DNA from: Methylobacillus flagellatus KT
GTDB taxonomy: Bacteria; Pseudomonadota; Gammaproteobacteria; Burkholderiales; Methylophilaceae
DNA length: 64,000 bases
Assembly: GCF_000013705.1 (NCBI RefSeq)
Contig: NC_007947.1
Location: 1,674,001 to 1,738,000, forward strand
Direction: 5' to 3'
The stretch's first letter is position 1. Each line of letters begins with the position of its first letter. The notes under the pieces were generated by a model. That model worked only from the letters and a program-made list of their open reading frames with translations, was not told the DNA's origin and ran no database searches. Positions 55,221 through 64,000 of this stretch are shown one piece after another. The position numbers were made by a program, and so were the translations under genes.

Positions 55221-56401
55221 TGCGGCACTACTGAAACAGCATATAAGCCACCCTTGCGGGTCTGAACCAGGAAGCCGTTAGTGCCAAGCGCAACCGGCTG
55301 AGGCATCACCGCGCCCTTTTCGGTCTGCAATCGGGCCACAAAATTGCCTTCATCACGGTCCATGAAGTGGAGATAACCCTCGACATCCCCAACCACCACG
55401 ACACCTCCCATTGGCAATGGGGCACTCAATTGGCGGTTCTTGAGGTCTGGCTGACGCCAGAAAGTACGGCCACTTGAATAATCAAGTGCGAACACGGCTC
55501 CACTGGCGTGCGAAACATACACTCGCGCATCCTCAGCGCCCAGGCCGGTATAGCTTGAAATATCCCGCGTCCAGGCAACCCGTCCAGTTGTACGCTCCAC
55601 GGCAGCGACACGGCCCTGATAAGCAACTGCGTATACCAATGGCCCATCCACCACAGGCAAGCTGGTAATATCCGCGATGCGCTCCAACTCTGTCGTTCCC
55701 TTGGGCAGGGCAACAGAAGCCTCCCATAACGTCTTGCCATCATCGGCACGCAGCGAGACAAGCTTGCCGCCGGCAAATCCCGCGTAGACAATATTATCGG
55801 CAATCGTCACGCCAGCGCTGCTGCGCAGGGTCAGGGTCGGCGTAGCACGCTCATACACCCACTTGCGCGCACCATCCTTGGCGTTCAAGCCGAAAATCCG
55901 GCTGTCACCGCAACGAACGACCACGACATCATTCTCCACTTGAGGAGCACTCAAGACCTCGCTGCTGACCTTGGATTTCCATAGCAGTTTTCCATCAAGG
56001 TCATAAGCCAGTACATAGCCCTTGGGCGTCCCGACCAGCACCAAGCCGCTACCAAGGCCAACGCCGCCAGTCAGCGCTTCCCCGGCATTGACCTTCCACA
56101 CCTGTTTACCGCTAACTGCATCAAACTTGGCGATCTCACCATCTCCGCTTGCCGCGTATACAAAGCCATCAGCTGCAGCAGGCATGAAGTCGGCAAGCCC
56201 TGATTCGCCCACCTTGGCAGACCAAACAATTCTCGGCTTCAGCGTGGGCTTGAACTCTACCAACTCGGCAGGCGGGTCAGCCTGATCACGCCCGAACACG
56301 CGCTCGGATATATCGGTTTTAAGGTCGCTGATCGTGGAACATCCACCCAATAACACAGCGGCGGCGATTGACAATGAAATTGAACGCAAACTTCGCTCCA
56401 T
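55217..56401 (-). CDS. bamB: Outer membrane assembly lipoprotein BamB
   Basis: A 394-aa lipoprotein with lipobox [10 protein letters not shown] and an eight-bladed PQQ-type beta-propeller. Blade motifs such as [40 protein letters not shown] and [11 protein letters not shown] recur. Accessory factor of the BAM complex. It overlaps yfgM by one base. Confidence 0.95.
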   Translation of the reverse strand: MERSLRSISLSIAAAVLLGGCSTISDLKTDISERVFGRDQADPPAELVEFKPTLKPRIVWSAKVGESGLADFMPAAADGFVYAASGDGEIAKFDAVSGKQVWKVNAGEALTGGVGLGSGLVLVGTPKGYVLAYDLDGKLLWKSKVSSEVLSAPQVENDVVVVRCGDSRIFGLNAKDGARKWVYERATPTLTLRSSAGVTIADNIVYAGFAGGKLVSLRADDGKTLWEASVALPKGTTELERIADITSLPVVDGPLVYAVAYQGRVAAVERTTGRVAWTRDISSYTGLGAEDARVYVSHASGAVFALDYSSGRTFWRQPDLKNRQLSAPLPMGGVVVVGDVEGYLHFMDRDEGNFVARLQTEKGAVMPQPVALGTNGFLVQTRKGGLYAVSVVPQ

Positions 56402-57027
56402 CAGCTACCAAGTGCTTCCAGCTTGTACTCGGTATATTTGTAGTAATCACCCTGCATATCCAGCTTGGCAAGTGCATCCTTGTAAGCGGCCTTGGCATCT
56501 TCGGTCTTGCCTTGCGCAACGAGCACATCGCCCTTCAGGTCGGCAAACAGCCCGGCATATCCGGCATCATGTTTTTCTGACAAGGTTTTCAATGCTTCGT
56601 CGTAAGCTTTTTCCTCATATTGGATGGCAGCCAGCTGCAGCAATGCAATTGCCCGTACAGCGTCTTCCTTGGCATTCTTGGCTGCCCATGTCAATTGAGC
56701 TTTGGCGCTTTCCAGGTCCTGCTCCTGGTAATTAAGTTTAGCCACCGCCACCGCAGCACGCCCTGCGTATGGTGTGGAAGAGTATTTGTCCATCAGCTCG
56801 GCAGACAATGTCCGTATCTTGTCGGCATCCTTGATATCGGTACTGGCCATGTTCTGATACTGCACTGACGCAGCAGCGGATTGCTGATACTGGTAATATT
56901 GCCAGCCTTCGTAACCACCAAAGCCAACCAGCGCCAGTGCTGCCACGCCAATAACGAGATTACCGTTGCGCTTCCACCAGCTCCGGAATGCGTCCAACTG
57001 GTCTTGTTCTTCCAAATCGTATGCCAT
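56401..57027 (-). CDS. yfgM: YfgM-family TPR membrane protein
   Basis: A 208-aa protein: AYDLEEQDQLDAFRSWWKRN cytoplasmic start, one membrane segment (about 23-42), then a periplasmic domain with TPR-like repeats. In E. coli YfgM associates with the Sec translocon and PpiD. Position between hisS and bamB is standard, although here two ABC ATPase genes intervene between hisS and yfgM. Confidence 0.92.
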   Translation of the reverse strand: MAYDLEEQDQLDAFRSWWKRNGNLVIGVAALALVGFGGYEGWQYYQYQQSAAASVQYQNMASTDIKDADKIRTLSAELMDKYSSTPYAGRAAVAVAKLNYQEQDLESAKAQLTWAAKNAKEDAVRAIALLQLAAIQYEEKAYDEALKTLSEKHDAGYAGLFADLKGDVLVAQGKTEDAKAAYKDALAKLDMQGDYYKYTEYKLEALGS

Positions 57028-57041
57028 GCTCTTTCCTAAAA

Positions 57042-57857
57042 TTACGCTGCCTGGGCCTTGCGTCCCGGGATAGAATTCAACAAATTACGGGTGTAGTCCT
57101 GGGTGGGGGTGCCGTAAATACGCTCCACACTTCCCTGCTCCACGATGCGCCCCTTGTACATCACAGCCACGTCATCCGCGATATGACGTACCACACGCAG
57201 ATCATGGCTAATAAAAAGATAGCTCAGGTTCATTTCCTGCTGCAGGCTTTGCAACAACAATAAGATCTGCGCCTGGATAGATACATCCAGCGCGGAGACG
57301 GGCTCGTCACATATGACGACCTTGGGCTGCAACACAAGCGCCCGGGCAATCCCGATGCGCTGTCTCTGGCCACCGGAAAACTGGTGGGGATATTTGTTCA
57401 TATCGGCAGCACTCAGGCCGACCCGCTCCAGCATCTGCACTACCTTGTCCTGCTGCTCTCTTGCCGTGCCGACTTCATGAATCACCAGCCCCTCCGCCAC
57501 AATCTCACGAACCTTCATGCGAGGATTGAGCGAAGCAAAAGGGTCCTGGAAAATCATCTGCAAATGTCGGCGCTCCTGTCGCAAGGCATGGCCCGAGAGT
57601 TTTGCCAGGTTATTGCCTTGAAAAATGACTTCACCGCTATCCAGGGGTTGCAATTGTAACAGACAACGCGCCAAAGTGGATTTGCCGCTACCGGACTCCC
57701 CTACGATCGCCAATGTACTACCCGCCCGCAATGAGATGCTGACATTGTCCAGAGCCTTGACCTTGGTGCTGCCAAAACCGAAACGCCCGCTACGCTGGGT
57801 ATACGTCTTGTTGAGATCGCGTGCAAGCAGAATATAGTTGTCGGAGACAGTATCCAT
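57042..57857 (-). CDS. Oligopeptide/dipeptide ABC transporter ATPase, DppF type
   Basis: A 271-aa ATPase. Walker [16 protein letters not shown]-loop [17 protein letters not shown], signature [15 protein letters not shown] and Walker [15 protein letters not shown]; the C-terminus [12 protein letters not shown] is typical of the dipeptide/oligopeptide group. It begins one base inside the stop of the preceding ATPase gene. No permease or binding protein is nearby. Confidence 0.9.
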   Translation of the reverse strand: MDTVSDNYILLARDLNKTYTQRSGRFGFGSTKVKALDNVSISLRAGSTLAIVGESGSGKSTLARCLLQLQPLDSGEVIFQGNNLAKLSGHALRQERRHLQMIFQDPFASLNPRMKVREIVAEGLVIHEVGTAREQQDKVVQMLERVGLSAADMNKYPHQFSGGQRQRIGIARALVLQPKVVICDEPVSALDVSIQAQILLLLQSLQQEMNLSYLFISHDLRVVRHIADDVAVMYKGRIVEQGSVERIYGTPTQDYTRNLLNSIPGRKAQAA

Positions 57858-58690
57858 CAGGCGCTTCCTGTGCTTAGCCAGGCATAATCGATAGGCTTAA
57901 GCGGCTTTTTGCCCTCGGCGTCCGGCACGCAATCAAGCAAGGCGCGGGTATAGGGATGTTGCGGATTCTGCAGCACCGATTGTACCGGTCCCGCCTCCAC
58001 AATCTCGCCACGGAACATGACGACCACATTGTCCGCAATATCCGCCACCACGCCGAAATCGTGTGTAATGAACAGCATCCCCATGTGCATGCGTACCTTG
58101 AGGTCAGCCAGCAGTTTGAGGATTTGTGCCTGCACCGTCACGTCCAGTGCGGTCGTAGGCTCATCTGCGATGAGCATGGCAGGCTCGCATGCAATGCTCA
58201 TCGCAATCATCACACGTTGACGCTGACCGCCAGACAACTCATCGGGATAACTGCCGGCGCGCTCCGGGGGAATACCCACCTGCTGCAACAAGCTCGCCAC
58301 CCTGGCCTTCAGAGCTGAGCCGCTCATCTTCAAATGATGGGCCAGACTTTCGCCTATCTGGTAACCGACAGTCAGGACCGGATTGAGCGAAGTCATGGGC
58401 TCCTGGAAAATCATGCCGATTTCCCTGCCACGAATTTTCTGCAACTCGTCATTGCCGGCGCGCGCAATATCACGCCCCTTGAAATAGATGCCGCCGCTTT
58501 TCAGCTGCAGCTGCTCAGAGAGCAGCCCCATGATGGCAAGTGCCGTCAGGCTTTTTCCGCTTCCGGACTCTCCCACAATACAAGTCGTTTCACCGGCTTC
58601 CAGCGCAAGAGAAACACGACTGACCAGCAATCGCTCAGGCTCTGCCTTGGGGGCTATGGTCAGGTTCTCGATGCGCAGCAGTTCGGTCAT
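57857..58690 (-). CDS. Oligopeptide/dipeptide ABC transporter ATPase, DppD type
   Basis: A 277-aa ATPase. Walker [38 protein letters not shown], signature LSGGQRQRVMIAMSIA and Walker B LIADEPTTALDVT; PQHPYTRALLDCVPD is the C-terminal peptide-transporter motif, although the usual iron-sulfur Cys set is not obvious. It overlaps hisS by four bases. Together with the DppF-type gene it forms an ATPase pair inserted in the hisS-yfgM cluster. Confidence 0.9.
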   Translation of the reverse strand: MTELLRIENLTIAPKAEPERLLVSRVSLALEAGETTCIVGESGSGKSLTALAIMGLLSEQLQLKSGGIYFKGRDIARAGNDELQKIRGREIGMIFQEPMTSLNPVLTVGYQIGESLAHHLKMSGSALKARVASLLQQVGIPPERAGSYPDELSGGQRQRVMIAMSIACEPAMLIADEPTTALDVTVQAQILKLLADLKVRMHMGMLFITHDFGVVADIADNVVVMFRGEIVEAGPVQSVLQNPQHPYTRALLDCVPDAEGKKPLKPIDYAWLSTGSA

Positions 58691-59946
58691 GTATGCAATG
58701 CCTCTATAGCCTGGGATAAGGACATTCTGCGTTGCTCACCATTTTCACGCAATGGTTTCAGGCAAACCTCGTTCGCGGCGATTTCGTCATCGCCCAAGAT
58801 CAAGGCATATTGAGCACCACTCTGGTCTGCTTTCTTCATTTGCGACTTGAAGCTGCCGCCTCCTGCATGCAGGCTTACGCTCAAGCCGCTGTCTCGCAGG
58901 GCCTCCGCAATGGGCAAAGCTGCCTTGTTGGCCGCATCGCCCACATTGACGAGATAGACGTCTGGGCTGTGGAACGCTTCGATGCCACATTCCCGCATCA
59001 GCAGAAACACGCGCTCAAGGCCAATGCCAAAGCCGCATGCCGGTGTTTCCTTTCCCCCCAGGCTCTGCACCAGGCTATCGTAACGGCCGCCGCCAGCAAT
59101 CGTGCCCTGACTGCCCAGTTTGTTGGTGACCCACTCGAACACAGTGCGATTGTAGTAATCCAGGCCTCGCACTAGGCGGGTGTTCAATGTCCATTTGATG
59201 CCAAGCTGGTCTAGCTGGCGGGTCACGCCGTCGAAATGGGCCCGGCTTTCCTCGCCGAGGCTATCGAGCAGCTTCGGCGCTGCCTCGATCATGGTCTGCA
59301 TGGCAGGATTTTTACTATCCAGGATGCGCAATGGATTGGCATACAGACGGCGCTTGGCGTCGTCATCGAGAAGACTCTCATGCTGCTCGAAATAGCGTAT
59401 CAGCACCTGGCGGTACTGAGCGCGTTCCGAAGCGTCGCCGATGGTGTTCAACTGTAGCTCGACCTCGTTCGCCACTCCAAGCTCGCGCCAGAGTCTGGCC
59501 AGCATAGAAATTTGCTCAGCATCAACATCAGGACCGGTATACCCAAACGCTTCGGCACCGATCTGGTGAAACTGGCGTTGGCGGCCTTTCTGTACATTTT
59601 CATGCCGGAACATCGGGCCCATGTACCAGAGGCGCTGCGGGCCGTTGTAAGTCAAGCTGTGCTCGACCACGGCCCTGACGCACCCGGCAGTACCTTCTGG
59701 ACGCAAGGTAAGACGGTCACCGTTGAGTTTATCCTCCCAGGAATACATTTCCTTCTCGACAATATCGGTATGCTCGCCCACTCCGCGGATAAAGAGCTCG
59801 GTGGGCTCGACAATGGGCAGCCGGATATTGCGATAGCCGTACTGAGACAGAACCTGCCGGGCACTATCCTCTATCCGCTGCCACAATGCGGTATCTGCTG
59901 GCAGGATATCGTAGAATCCCTTGATACTTTGAAACTTATCAGACAT
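58687..59946 (-). CDS. hisS: Histidyl-tRNA synthetase
   Basis: A 419-aa class II synthetase. FQSIKGFYDILPADTALWQR, motif 2 around RHENVQKGRQRQFHQIGAEA, the HisA motif RGLDYYNRTVFEWV and motif 3 GFGIGLERV are present, followed by an anticodon-binding domain. 24 bases after ispG. Confidence 0.97.
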   Translation of the reverse strand: MSDKFQSIKGFYDILPADTALWQRIEDSARQVLSQYGYRNIRLPIVEPTELFIRGVGEHTDIVEKEMYSWEDKLNGDRLTLRPEGTAGCVRAVVEHSLTYNGPQRLWYMGPMFRHENVQKGRQRQFHQIGAEAFGYTGPDVDAEQISMLARLWRELGVANEVELQLNTIGDASERAQYRQVLIRYFEQHESLLDDDAKRRLYANPLRILDSKNPAMQTMIEAAPKLLDSLGEESRAHFDGVTRQLDQLGIKWTLNTRLVRGLDYYNRTVFEWVTNKLGSQGTIAGGGRYDSLVQSLGGKETPACGFGIGLERVFLLMRECGIEAFHSPDVYLVNVGDAANKAALPIAEALRDSGLSVSLHAGGGSFKSQMKKADQSGAQYALILGDDEIAANEVCLKPLRENGEQRRMSLSQAIEALHT

Positions 59947-59970
59947 AGATGTTTGAATTAATATAGTTTT

Positions 59971-61257
59971 CTAGATTGCCTTGAGTGGGATGGTCTTCAG
60001 ACCCGTGCCCGTGCCCTGCTGGCGGAGGCGCCCGCCCTCAGCATAATTGACGCGTACATATTCTTCCACGATCACCTTGAAGTCGTCCGCAATTCTCTCT
60101 CCCTTGAGGGTGACAGTTTTTTCCCCATCGACATAGACTGGAGCAACTGGCACCTCTCCCGTCCCCGGCAGGCTGATGCCGATATTGGCAAGCTTGGACT
60201 CGCCTGGCCCATTCACGACGCAGCCCATCACGGCCACGCTCATGTTCTCCACGCCGGGATACTGGCTGCGCCAGACAGGCATTTGATCGCGCAGGTAGTG
60301 CTGAATTTTCTGGGCGAGCTCCTGGAAGAAAGTGGAAGTCGTCCTGCCGCAACCTGGACAGGCCGTCACCAGCGGAGTAAATGAGCGTATACCCATGGTC
60401 TGCAGGATCTCCTGCGCTACCACGACTTCTTTGGTCCGCGACTCACCAGGCTCTGGCGTCAACGATACCCGGATGGTGTCGCCGATTCCATCCTGCAGCA
60501 ATACGGACAAGGCCGCAGTGGACGCCACGATTCCCTTGGAGCCCATGCCGGCCTCGGTCAGCCCCAGGTGCAATGGATAATCGCAGCGACTACCCAAGTC
60601 GCGGTAGACTTTGATCAGGTCCTGCACCGCACTCACCTTGCAGGAAATAATGATGCGGTCACTGGGAAGGCCGAGTTCCTCTGCTGCAGCGGCATTCTCC
60701 AATGCCGACTGGATCAGCATTTCGCGCATCAAGGCATCCGCAGCCAAGGGTGCGGCACGCTTAGAGTTTTCATCCATCATGCGCGCCATCTTGGCCTGAT
60801 CCAGGCTGCCCCAGTTTACGCCGATGCGGACAGGCTTGTTGTAGTCGATTGCCGCCTTGATCATGGCAGAAAACTGCTCGTCCCGCTTGGAACCCTTACC
60901 TACATTACCCGGATTAATGCGATATTTCGCCAGCGCCTCGGCGCAATCAGGATATTGCGCCAGCAAACGATGGCCATTGAAGTGAAAGTCACCCACCAAC
61001 GGAACATTGCACCCCAGATCGTCAAGCTGACGCCTGATGGCACCCACTTGTGCGGCAGCCTCGGGCGAATTCACGGTAATACGCACGATTTCTGAGCCAG
61101 CACGCCAAAGCTCATACACCTGACGGACCGTAGCTGCAGCATCGGCGGTATCGGTATTGGTCATGGACTGCACGACTACCGGGGCGCTACTGCCTACCGG
61201 AACATGACCGATCATGACGGTCTTGGTAGTGCGCCGGCTGAGAGATTGATGATCCAA
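59971..61257 (-). CDS. ispG: 4-hydroxy-3-methylbut-2-enyl diphosphate synthase (MEP pathway)
   Basis: A 428-aa iron-sulfur enzyme. The N-terminal TIM barrel begins [19 protein letters not shown]; the cluster cysteines are in [10 protein letters not shown] and [17 protein letters not shown]. It is longer than the E. coli form owing to an extra segment in the middle and C-terminal extension, as is usual in betaproteobacteria. Three bases after rodZ. Confidence 0.96.
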   Translation of the reverse strand: MDHQSLSRRTTKTVMIGHVPVGSSAPVVVQSMTNTDTADAAATVRQVYELWRAGSEIVRITVNSPEAAAQVGAIRRQLDDLGCNVPLVGDFHFNGHRLLAQYPDCAEALAKYRINPGNVGKGSKRDEQFSAMIKAAIDYNKPVRIGVNWGSLDQAKMARMMDENSKRAAPLAADALMREMLIQSALENAAAAEELGLPSDRIIISCKVSAVQDLIKVYRDLGSRCDYPLHLGLTEAGMGSKGIVASTAALSVLLQDGIGDTIRVSLTPEPGESRTKEVVVAQEILQTMGIRSFTPLVTACPGCGRTTSTFFQELAQKIQHYLRDQMPVWRSQYPGVENMSVAVMGCVVNGPGESKLANIGISLPGTGEVPVAPVYVDGEKTVTLKGERIADDFKVIVEEYVRVNYAEGGRLRQQGTGTGLKTIPLKAI

Positions 61258-61260
61258 GCT

Positions 61261-62163
61261 CTACTCCAGTGTCAGTCGGGCCACATTGACCTTGGCATAA
61301 GGCGCCAGATCAACGGGGTTGTTATTGTATTCCAGCTTGGTGCCATGGATGTTGCCAACCACAATCCTAAATGGTGGTTTGCCAGTCACGACCTCCTCGC
61401 TATTGGGCTCAAGCGTCTTACTCATGATTTGTTTACCATTGGCATCTGAAACGCTGACCCAGGTCGCCTCAGTGACGGTAAATTTGATGCGTGCATCTTC
61501 CGCCGCCGGCAATGCAAGAGCAGGTTGAGCGATAGGAGGAGTTATCTCAACCGCGGATGGCGTCGCTGGCACAGCCGCCGGCTGTTCAACAGCAGCAGGT
61601 TCATCTGTAGGTGCTGGCGGCATGGGATCAGGCGAAGCAAGCGCTTCTGCCTCAGGCTTGCCGGAAATCAATTCGTCCTTATCCGAGATTGGAGCCACTA
61701 TCGCTTCCGATAATCCGGTATCGGGATCATGCGCCTGATAGAAATCAACATACAGCACCCACCCAGCCATCAATACGACCAGCAATATCCCGAACCACAT
61801 ATAGGGCCGCCATGGCGCCCCCGCCTCGCCGGAAATCACGATATTCGCAGAAGGGATGCTGATCGCCTGGCTGTCCTGCACAGGTACATATTGACTGTAG
61901 ACACGCAGCAGAGGGGCTGCGTCGATATTGACCAGGCGCGCATAGTTGCGTATGAACCCACGCGTGATGACAGCTTCAGGCAATGCAGCAAAATCATCGT
62001 TTTCCAGTGCTTGCACCTGGCGTAGACTGAGGCGCAGGCGATTCGCAACATCCTCAGCCCCCAGGCCGAGACTTTCCCGCGCGGCGACCAGAGTCGGTCC
62101 GATACGATCAATCGAGGCTGGCGCTGCCTGCAGCTCCTGCTCGGGAGAATCTTGCTCACTCAT
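61261..62163 (-). CDS. rodZ: Cytoskeletal protein RodZ
   Basis: A 300-aa protein. An N-terminal helix-turn-helix domain (LGLGAEDVANRLRLSLRQVQ, ALPEAVITRGFIRNYARL) contacts MreB; one membrane segment lies at about 113-132. A Pro/Ala/Glu-rich stretch and a periplasmic DUF4115 domain (WVSVSDANGKQIMSKTLE) follow. It joins MreB to the cell-wall machinery and supports rod shape. Confidence 0.93.
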   Translation of the reverse strand: MSEQDSPEQELQAAPASIDRIGPTLVAARESLGLGAEDVANRLRLSLRQVQALENDDFAALPEAVITRGFIRNYARLVNIDAAPLLRVYSQYVPVQDSQAISIPSANIVISGEAGAPWRPYMWFGILLVVLMAGWVLYVDFYQAHDPDTGLSEAIVAPISDKDELISGKPEAEALASPDPMPPAPTDEPAAVEQPAAVPATPSAVEITPPIAQPALALPAAEDARIKFTVTEATWVSVSDANGKQIMSKTLEPNSEEVVTGKPPFRIVVGNIHGTKLEYNNNPVDLAPYAKVNVARLTLE

Positions 62164-62165
62164 TA

Positions 62166-62909
62166 TTACTGTCCTGACAATAATCGTTTTGCTTGCTCGG
62201 AATGAGGAAATTTCCTCCTCAGCTGCAAAGCATAACTGGCCTCACTATCACGGTCGCCTGCTTCGCGAGCAAGCTTAATGCCCAGCCAAAGCATGTCGGC
62301 GGTTGGGCTGTCACTTTCCAACGCAGGCTTAAGGTAGTCGCGCGCCGCCTCATACTCGCCTCGACTATGGGCAATCACCGCCAATTGATACCCTGCCTGA
62401 AATAATTGTGGCTGCAATTGCAAGGCATGCTGCAGGTAAAGCTCAGCCTGCTTAATATCCTTCTTACGTAGCAGGCAAGTGCCAGCATTCATGTATGCCA
62501 CGCCCGGCGTGACATACAGCGGATTCTTGACCGCTTCCATGAACTGGACGATAGATTCATCGATACGGTTGCGCGCGCAGAGAAAGCTACCGTAATTGTT
62601 GCGCGTTTCAGAGCTTTTCGGGTCTAGCTGCAACGCTTTGCGGAATGCTGCATCTGCCTTCTCGTCTTCACGCAATGTGCCATACACTAGCCCAAGGCCG
62701 TTATAGGCAGGCGCATAGGAAGGATTGATCTGCGCGGCAAGCTCAAATTCCTCCAACGCCACGGCAATCTGGTTCTGGGCATAATATCCAGCACCCAGTT
62801 CGGTATGTACACGGGCGCGCTCACGGCTTGCCTCGGTATCCTGCTTGGTTTCAGTGGCGGCACAAGCGATCAGCAACAAGCAGCAAGCCCCCACCAGGAA
62901 CTTCCTCAC
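62166..62909 (-). CDS. pilF: Type IV pilus biogenesis lipoprotein PilF/PilW
   Basis: A 247-aa lipoprotein with lipobox [10 protein letters not shown] (Cys16) and six TPR repeats ([40 protein letters not shown]). It is the pilotin for the PilQ secretin. It overlaps rlmN by four bases, the usual order rlmN-pilF-rodZ. Confidence 0.94.
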   Translation of the reverse strand: MRKFLVGACCLLLIACAATETKQDTEASRERARVHTELGAGYYAQNQIAVALEEFELAAQINPSYAPAYNGLGLVYGTLREDEKADAAFRKALQLDPKSSETRNNYGSFLCARNRIDESIVQFMEAVKNPLYVTPGVAYMNAGTCLLRKKDIKQAELYLQHALQLQPQLFQAGYQLAVIAHSRGEYEAARDYLKPALESDSPTADMLWLGIKLAREAGDRDSEASYALQLRRKFPHSEQAKRLLSGQ

Positions 62910-63994
62910 GCAACCGCCTCCACTTTGATGCGGCGCAACGAACGCTTGGTCTTATCCTGCACCTTACCAGCCAGCTGACCACAAGCCGCGTCAATGTCCT
63001 CGCCGCGGGTCTTGCGTGTGGTCACGACATAGCCTGCCTGCATGAGGATATCGCGAAAACGGCGGATATTGTCGGGCTTGGAGGTATCGTAGCCGCTATT
63101 CGGGAAAGGGTTGAATGGAATCAGGTTGAATTTGCAAGGCACATCCTGAACGATATTCAACAATTGCCTGGCATGCTCGGCAGTATCGTTGACACCGTCC
63201 AGCATCACATACTCGAAGGTGACAAAATCGCGTGGCGCCTTTTCGAGATAACGCTGGCAAGCCGCCATGAGCTGCGCAATGGGATACTTGCGATTGATCG
63301 GCACAATTTCGTCACGCAATGCATCATTGGGGGCATGAAGGGACACTGCCAGCGCCACGGGACACTCCTCGCGCAACCTGTCCATGGCCGGCACCATACC
63401 AGAAGTGGACAAGGTCACGCGACGACGGCTCAAGCCATAAGCAGAATCGTCCAGCATAATATTCATGGCTGCCACGACATTGTCGAAATTGGCCAGCGGC
63501 TCGCCCATGCCCATCATGACAACATTGCTGATGATGCGGTCCCCCTTGGGATCGCGACCAAGCGCCTTGTTCGCCACCCATAACTGACCAATGATCTCGG
63601 AAACGCTGAGATTACGGTTGAATCCCTGGCGTCCGGTAGAACAGAATGTGCAATCCAACGCACATCCTACCTGCGAAGAAACGCAAAGCGTGCCGCGATC
63701 ATCCTCGGGGATGAACACTGTCTCGACGCCATTGCCTGCCCCAACGTCAATCAACCACTTGCGCGTCCCATCTTCCGATATTTGCTCCAGATGAACTGAA
63801 GGAGGCGCAACCACAGCCTCCTTGGCCAGCTTTTCACGCAATGCCTTGGCAATATCCGTCATCTCCCCAAAATCGCTCACGCCGAAGTGATGCATCCAGC
63901 GCATCATCTGCTTGGCACGGAACGGCTTCTCGCCAATACCTTGGAAATATTCTGCGAGCGCTGCCTGGTTGAAATTGAGGAGATTGACCGTCAT
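62906..63994 (-). CDS. rlmN: Dual-specificity 23S rRNA/tRNA adenine-C2 methyltransferase RlmN
   Basis: A 362-aa radical-SAM enzyme. The cluster motif is [19 protein letters not shown]; the C-terminal methyl-carrying Cys is in DIDAACGQL, and [16 protein letters not shown] is also diagnostic. It methylates A2503 and some tRNAs. Its start is six bases from the window edge, so the promoter or upstream gene is out of view. Confidence 0.96.
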   Translation of the reverse strand: MTVNLLNFNQAALAEYFQGIGEKPFRAKQMMRWMHHFGVSDFGEMTDIAKALREKLAKEAVVAPPSVHLEQISEDGTRKWLIDVGAGNGVETVFIPEDDRGTLCVSSQVGCALDCTFCSTGRQGFNRNLSVSEIIGQLWVANKALGRDPKGDRIISNVVMMGMGEPLANFDNVVAAMNIMLDDSAYGLSRRRVTLSTSGMVPAMDRLREECPVALAVSLHAPNDALRDEIVPINRKYPIAQLMAACQRYLEKAPRDFVTFEYVMLDGVNDTAEHARQLLNIVQDVPCKFNLIPFNPFPNSGYDTSKPDNIRRFRDILMQAGYVVTTRKTRGEDIDAACGQLAGKVQDKTKRSLRRIKVEAVA

Positions 63995-64000
63995 GCAGAG

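Noticed and set aside
1..64000. CRISPR arrays, insertion sequences, prophage or tRNA-linked integration
   Set aside because: No regularly spaced repeats, transposase, integrase or tRNA gene was seen in reading the window.

Overview
The window looks like chromosomal DNA of a methylotrophic betaproteobacterium, most likely Methylophilaceae and close to Methylobacillus. Three things suggest this. The housekeeping gene order is betaproteobacterial (ffs-dnaX-ybaB-recR, hfq-hflX-hflK-hflC-hisZ-purA, rlmN-pilF-rodZ-ispG-hisS-yfgM-bamB-der). A set of tetrahydromethanopterin/methanofuran biosynthesis genes sits directly downstream of purA. PEP-CTERM proteins are present. The species assignment is inference; no rRNA is present.

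Regions. (1) 1-7983 is a sulfur-scavenging region: the 5' part of a sulfonate ABC ATPase gene, two tandem SsuA-like binding proteins, a DszB-like protein that keeps the sulfinate desulfinase Cys/His/Arg triad, a class II aldolase-like protein, a sigma54 activator and an MsuE-like FMN reductase. Three sigma54-type promoters (496-511, 4971-4987, 7778-7792) point to one regulon. (2) 7984-10958 carries a chemotaxis transducer and a membrane adenylate cyclase. (3) 11090-18000 is housekeeping: 4.5S RNA, dnaX, ybaB, recR, gph, ubiG, a methylthioadenosine/S-adenosylhomocysteine deaminase and an OmpA-like protein. (4) 18014-27550 is one long minus-strand gene string from hfq to C1-cofactor genes. (5) 27798-38430 has gltX, a tripartite RND efflux pump with its TetR regulator, rimO and a ZIP transporter.

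(6) 38508-50292 is the most interesting part: an iron/heme acquisition locus made of two Fur-box-headed cassettes. Each contains small secreted PEP-CTERM proteins (three in total, all related) followed by a hemoglobin/heme-type TonB-dependent receptor. The second cassette continues into hmuS-hmuT-hmuU-hmuV. Hairpins lie between the PEP-CTERM genes and the receptors. The first PEP-CTERM gene of each cassette is preceded by a roughly 116-nt leader with the same three-hairpin architecture, identical loop sequences and compensatory base changes. I do not recognise this RNA; it is a good candidate for an undescribed cis-regulatory RNA, possibly heme- or iron-linked. The PEP-CTERM proteins are candidates for surface-held heme or hemoprotein capture factors.

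(7) 50368-63994 is mostly housekeeping: a cupin, pgeF, rluD, bamD, and the long minus-strand rlmN-to-der cluster, which contains two oligopeptide-transporter ATPase genes without permeases. No tRNA, rRNA, insertion sequence or CRISPR array was seen.
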